The translations under genes were made by a program, and so were the position numbers. The notes below the pieces were generated by a model. That model was given only the letters and a program-made list of their open reading frames with translations, did not search any database and was not told where the DNA came from. Shown here piece by piece: positions 37,167 to 38,342 of a stretch of DNA of 38,342 bases (its first letter is position 1; every line of letters starts with the position of its first letter). Location of the stretch: NCBI GenBank assembly GCA_002782005.1, contig PFGT01000112.1:12203-50544 (forward strand), in the 5' to 3' direction. The stretch comes from Hydrogenophilales bacterium CG12_big_fil_rev_8_21_14_0_65_61_21 (GTDB lineage: Bacteria; Pseudomonadota; Gammaproteobacteria; Burkholderiales; Thiobacillaceae).

Positions 37167-37946
37167 TCAAACCACAAAACCGCGCTCCGAGACCAGGTTG
37201 AAATGCCGCATCCGCTCGACGAACACCGGCATCTCCAGGCCCAACCGGGCTTCCAACACCCTAGCCTCGTTCGCCAGATGGGCAAACCCGGCGTGGGGTA
37301 ACGGCGGCTTGAAGGCGAGTAGTTGAATGTTGCCCTTCTTTTCGGCCGGCAAGGTCAGGGTGCGGTCTGCGAAGGCCTTCGCCACCCGGTCGAAATAGAT
37401 GTCGAAAAACCGGTCGCTACCCCACAGGTTGAACACCGCCACGCCGCCCGGCGCCAGGGCGCGCAGGCAGGCATCGTAAAAATCCGGCGAGGCCAGCGCC
37501 TCAACGATGCGGTTGGCGTCATAGCCATCCACCAGCAGCGTATCCAGGCCGCCATCCTGCTCGCGTACATACTCGGCGCCATCGCCTACGACAACCCGCA
37601 AACGCTCGTCGTCCGGCGGCAGCAGGAAAAAACTCCGCGCGGCGGTTACCACTTCCGGATTGATCTCCAACGCGGTCAGACTGGAATCGGCCAGGTTGCA
37701 ATGGATAAACTTGGCCACAGAGGCGCCACCCAGGCCGATCAGGGCGATCCGGCTGGGCGCCGGGTTGAACAGCAAAAAGGCCATCATGGCCCGGGTATAT
37801 TCCAGCTCCAGGGCATACGGTTCCTTGATCCGCATGGCGCTCTGGATGGCTGGGCCGCCCAGGTGCAGATAACGGATACCTTTTTTCTCGCTGATCTCGA
37901 CCGGCTCGAAATCGGATTGCCGTCGTTGTCTTGCAAAGAGGCGCAT
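37167..37946 (-). CDS. Spermidine synthase-like (aminopropyltransferase fold) protein
   Basis: A 259-residue Rossmann methyltransferase-fold protein. IALIGLGGASVAKFI (67-81) is the nucleotide loop, LTALEINPEVVTAAR follows, and DTLLVDGYDAN holds the catalytic-aspartate position. Authentic spermidine synthases are about 280 residues and carry an N-terminal beta domain with YQ; here that domain is shorter and diverged. It may be a relative of unknown substrate. It stands between rppH and the divergent proS. Confidence 0.8.
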   Translation of the reverse strand: MRLFARQRRQSDFEPVEISEKKGIRYLHLGGPAIQSAMRIKEPYALELEYTRAMMAFLLFNPAPSRIALIGLGGASVAKFIHCNLADSSLTALEINPEVVTAARSFFLLPPDDERLRVVVGDGAEYVREQDGGLDTLLVDGYDANRIVEALASPDFYDACLRALAPGGVAVFNLWGSDRFFDIYFDRVAKAFADRTLTLPAEKKGNIQLLAFKPPLPHAGFAHLANEARVLEARLGLEMPVFVERMRHFNLVSERGFVV

Positions 37947-37951
37947 TTAGG

Positions 37952-37957
37952 TAAAAT
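37952..37957 (+). promoter_or_regulatory. Candidate -10 box for proS
   Basis: TAAAAT, five of six consensus bases, ends 29 nt before the proS ATG. TTGCAA is 15 nt and TTGTCT 20 nt upstream; neither gives ideal spacing. Confidence 0.4.
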
Positions 37958-37986
37958 CAACCTTTCGATAATTTCGCTAGCCTACC

Positions 37987-38342
37987 ATGCGCACTTCGCA
38001 ATTTTTCCTCTCCACCAGCAAGGAGGCCCCGGCCGAGGCGGAACTGATCTCGCACAAGCTGATGTTGCGCGCCGGTCTCATCAAACGCCTGGGCGCCGGT
38101 CTGTATACCTGGATGCCGCTGGGTCTGCGCTGCCTGCGCAAGGTCGAGGCCATCGTCCGCGAGGAGATGAACCGGGCTGGCGCCATCGAGTTATTGATGC
38201 CCGCCGTGCAGCCGGCCGAGTTGTGGCAGGAATCGGGCCGCTGGGCGGTGTTCGGGCCGCAGATGCTGAAGATCAAGGACCGTCATGGCCGCGATTTCTG
38301 CTTCGGTCCAACCCACGAAGAGGTCATCACCGACCTGGCGCG
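37987..38342 (+). CDS. proS: Prolyl-tRNA synthetase, N-terminal 118 residues, runs off the window
   Basis: Charges tRNA-Pro with proline. The opening [20 protein letters not shown] and the class II motif 1 region [15 protein letters not shown] match bacterial ProS, as do [16 protein letters not shown] and the start of motif 2, [10 protein letters not shown]. It is divergent from the spermidine-synthase-like gene across 40 bp. Confidence 0.96.
   Translation, partial: MRTSQFFLSTSKEAPAEAELISHKLMLRAGLIKRLGAGLYTWMPLGLRCLRKVEAIVREEMNRAGAIELLMPAVQPAELWQESGRWAVFGPQMLKIKDRHGRDFCFGPTHEEVITDLA

Overview
The window is GC-rich, gene-dense bacterial chromosome, and I read it as betaproteobacterial. The supporting signs are the order algH-ruvX-pyrR-pyrB, the hemC-hemD-hemX-hemY cluster, the divergent cyaY / lptM-lysA arrangement, rppH lying next to proS, an Ala/Lys/Pro-rich histone H1-like protein, and -10 boxes of the TAGAATC and GCTACAAT type. 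A Thiobacillus-like or related Nitrosomonadales genome is a reasonable guess, but genus cannot be fixed from this sequence alone. Most of the window is housekeeping DNA. No prophage, complete insertion sequence, CRISPR array, rRNA or tRNA was seen.

Layout. (1) 1-2844, minus strand: algH, ruvX, pyrR and pyrB, followed 5 nt later by a DNA methyltransferase that runs off the left edge and carries an 8-base C tract in its catalytic motif. (2) 2900-6030, plus: photolyase, a DOMON-like protein and a NamZ/DUF1343 protein in one tight operon. (3) 6013-11226: an SDR protein, a plant-type-ferredoxin/flavin reductase, then hemC-hemD-hemX and a short hemY, with an inverted REP-like pair between the reductase and hemY. 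(4) 11284-16980: an exported thioredoxin-like protein, argH, a Cache-HAMP receptor with a small cytosolic partner, cyaY, and lptM-lysA. (5) 17130-23424: an H1-like DNA-binding protein built from 108-bp repeats, msrPQ, and an RND efflux adaptor plus pump. (6) 23425-23812: a gene-free stretch holding what looks like the tail of an antitoxin gene inside a degenerate integron attC site. (7) 23813-29714: a DHH phosphoesterase, VanZ, aroK, dciA-like and secA. (8) 29748-31748: a four-gene operon (small conserved protein, pterin dehydratase, Cys-rich protein, FAD oxidoreductase) preceded by a perfect 9-bp inverted repeat that embraces its Shine-Dalgarno and start codon. (9) 31727-38342: Orn/Lys/Arg decarboxylase, dcd, apbC, a CBS protein, rppH, a spermidine-synthase-like protein, and the start of proS.

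How the genes work together. pyrB supplies carbamoyl aspartate, with pyrR beside it. hemC and hemD make uroporphyrinogen III, and hemX/hemY are membrane accessory proteins of that pathway. MsrP and MsrQ form a periplasmic methionine sulfoxide repair pair. The RND adaptor and pump need an outer-membrane channel that is not encoded here. ApbC and CyaY both serve Fe-S cluster assembly. Dcd feeds dTTP synthesis.

The least explained parts are the operon at 29748-31748 with its hairpin, the Cache-HAMP receptor that lacks any output domain, the cassette remnant at 23438-23554, the REP-ended hemY, and the methyltransferase with a homopolymer tract sitting where pyrC is often found.
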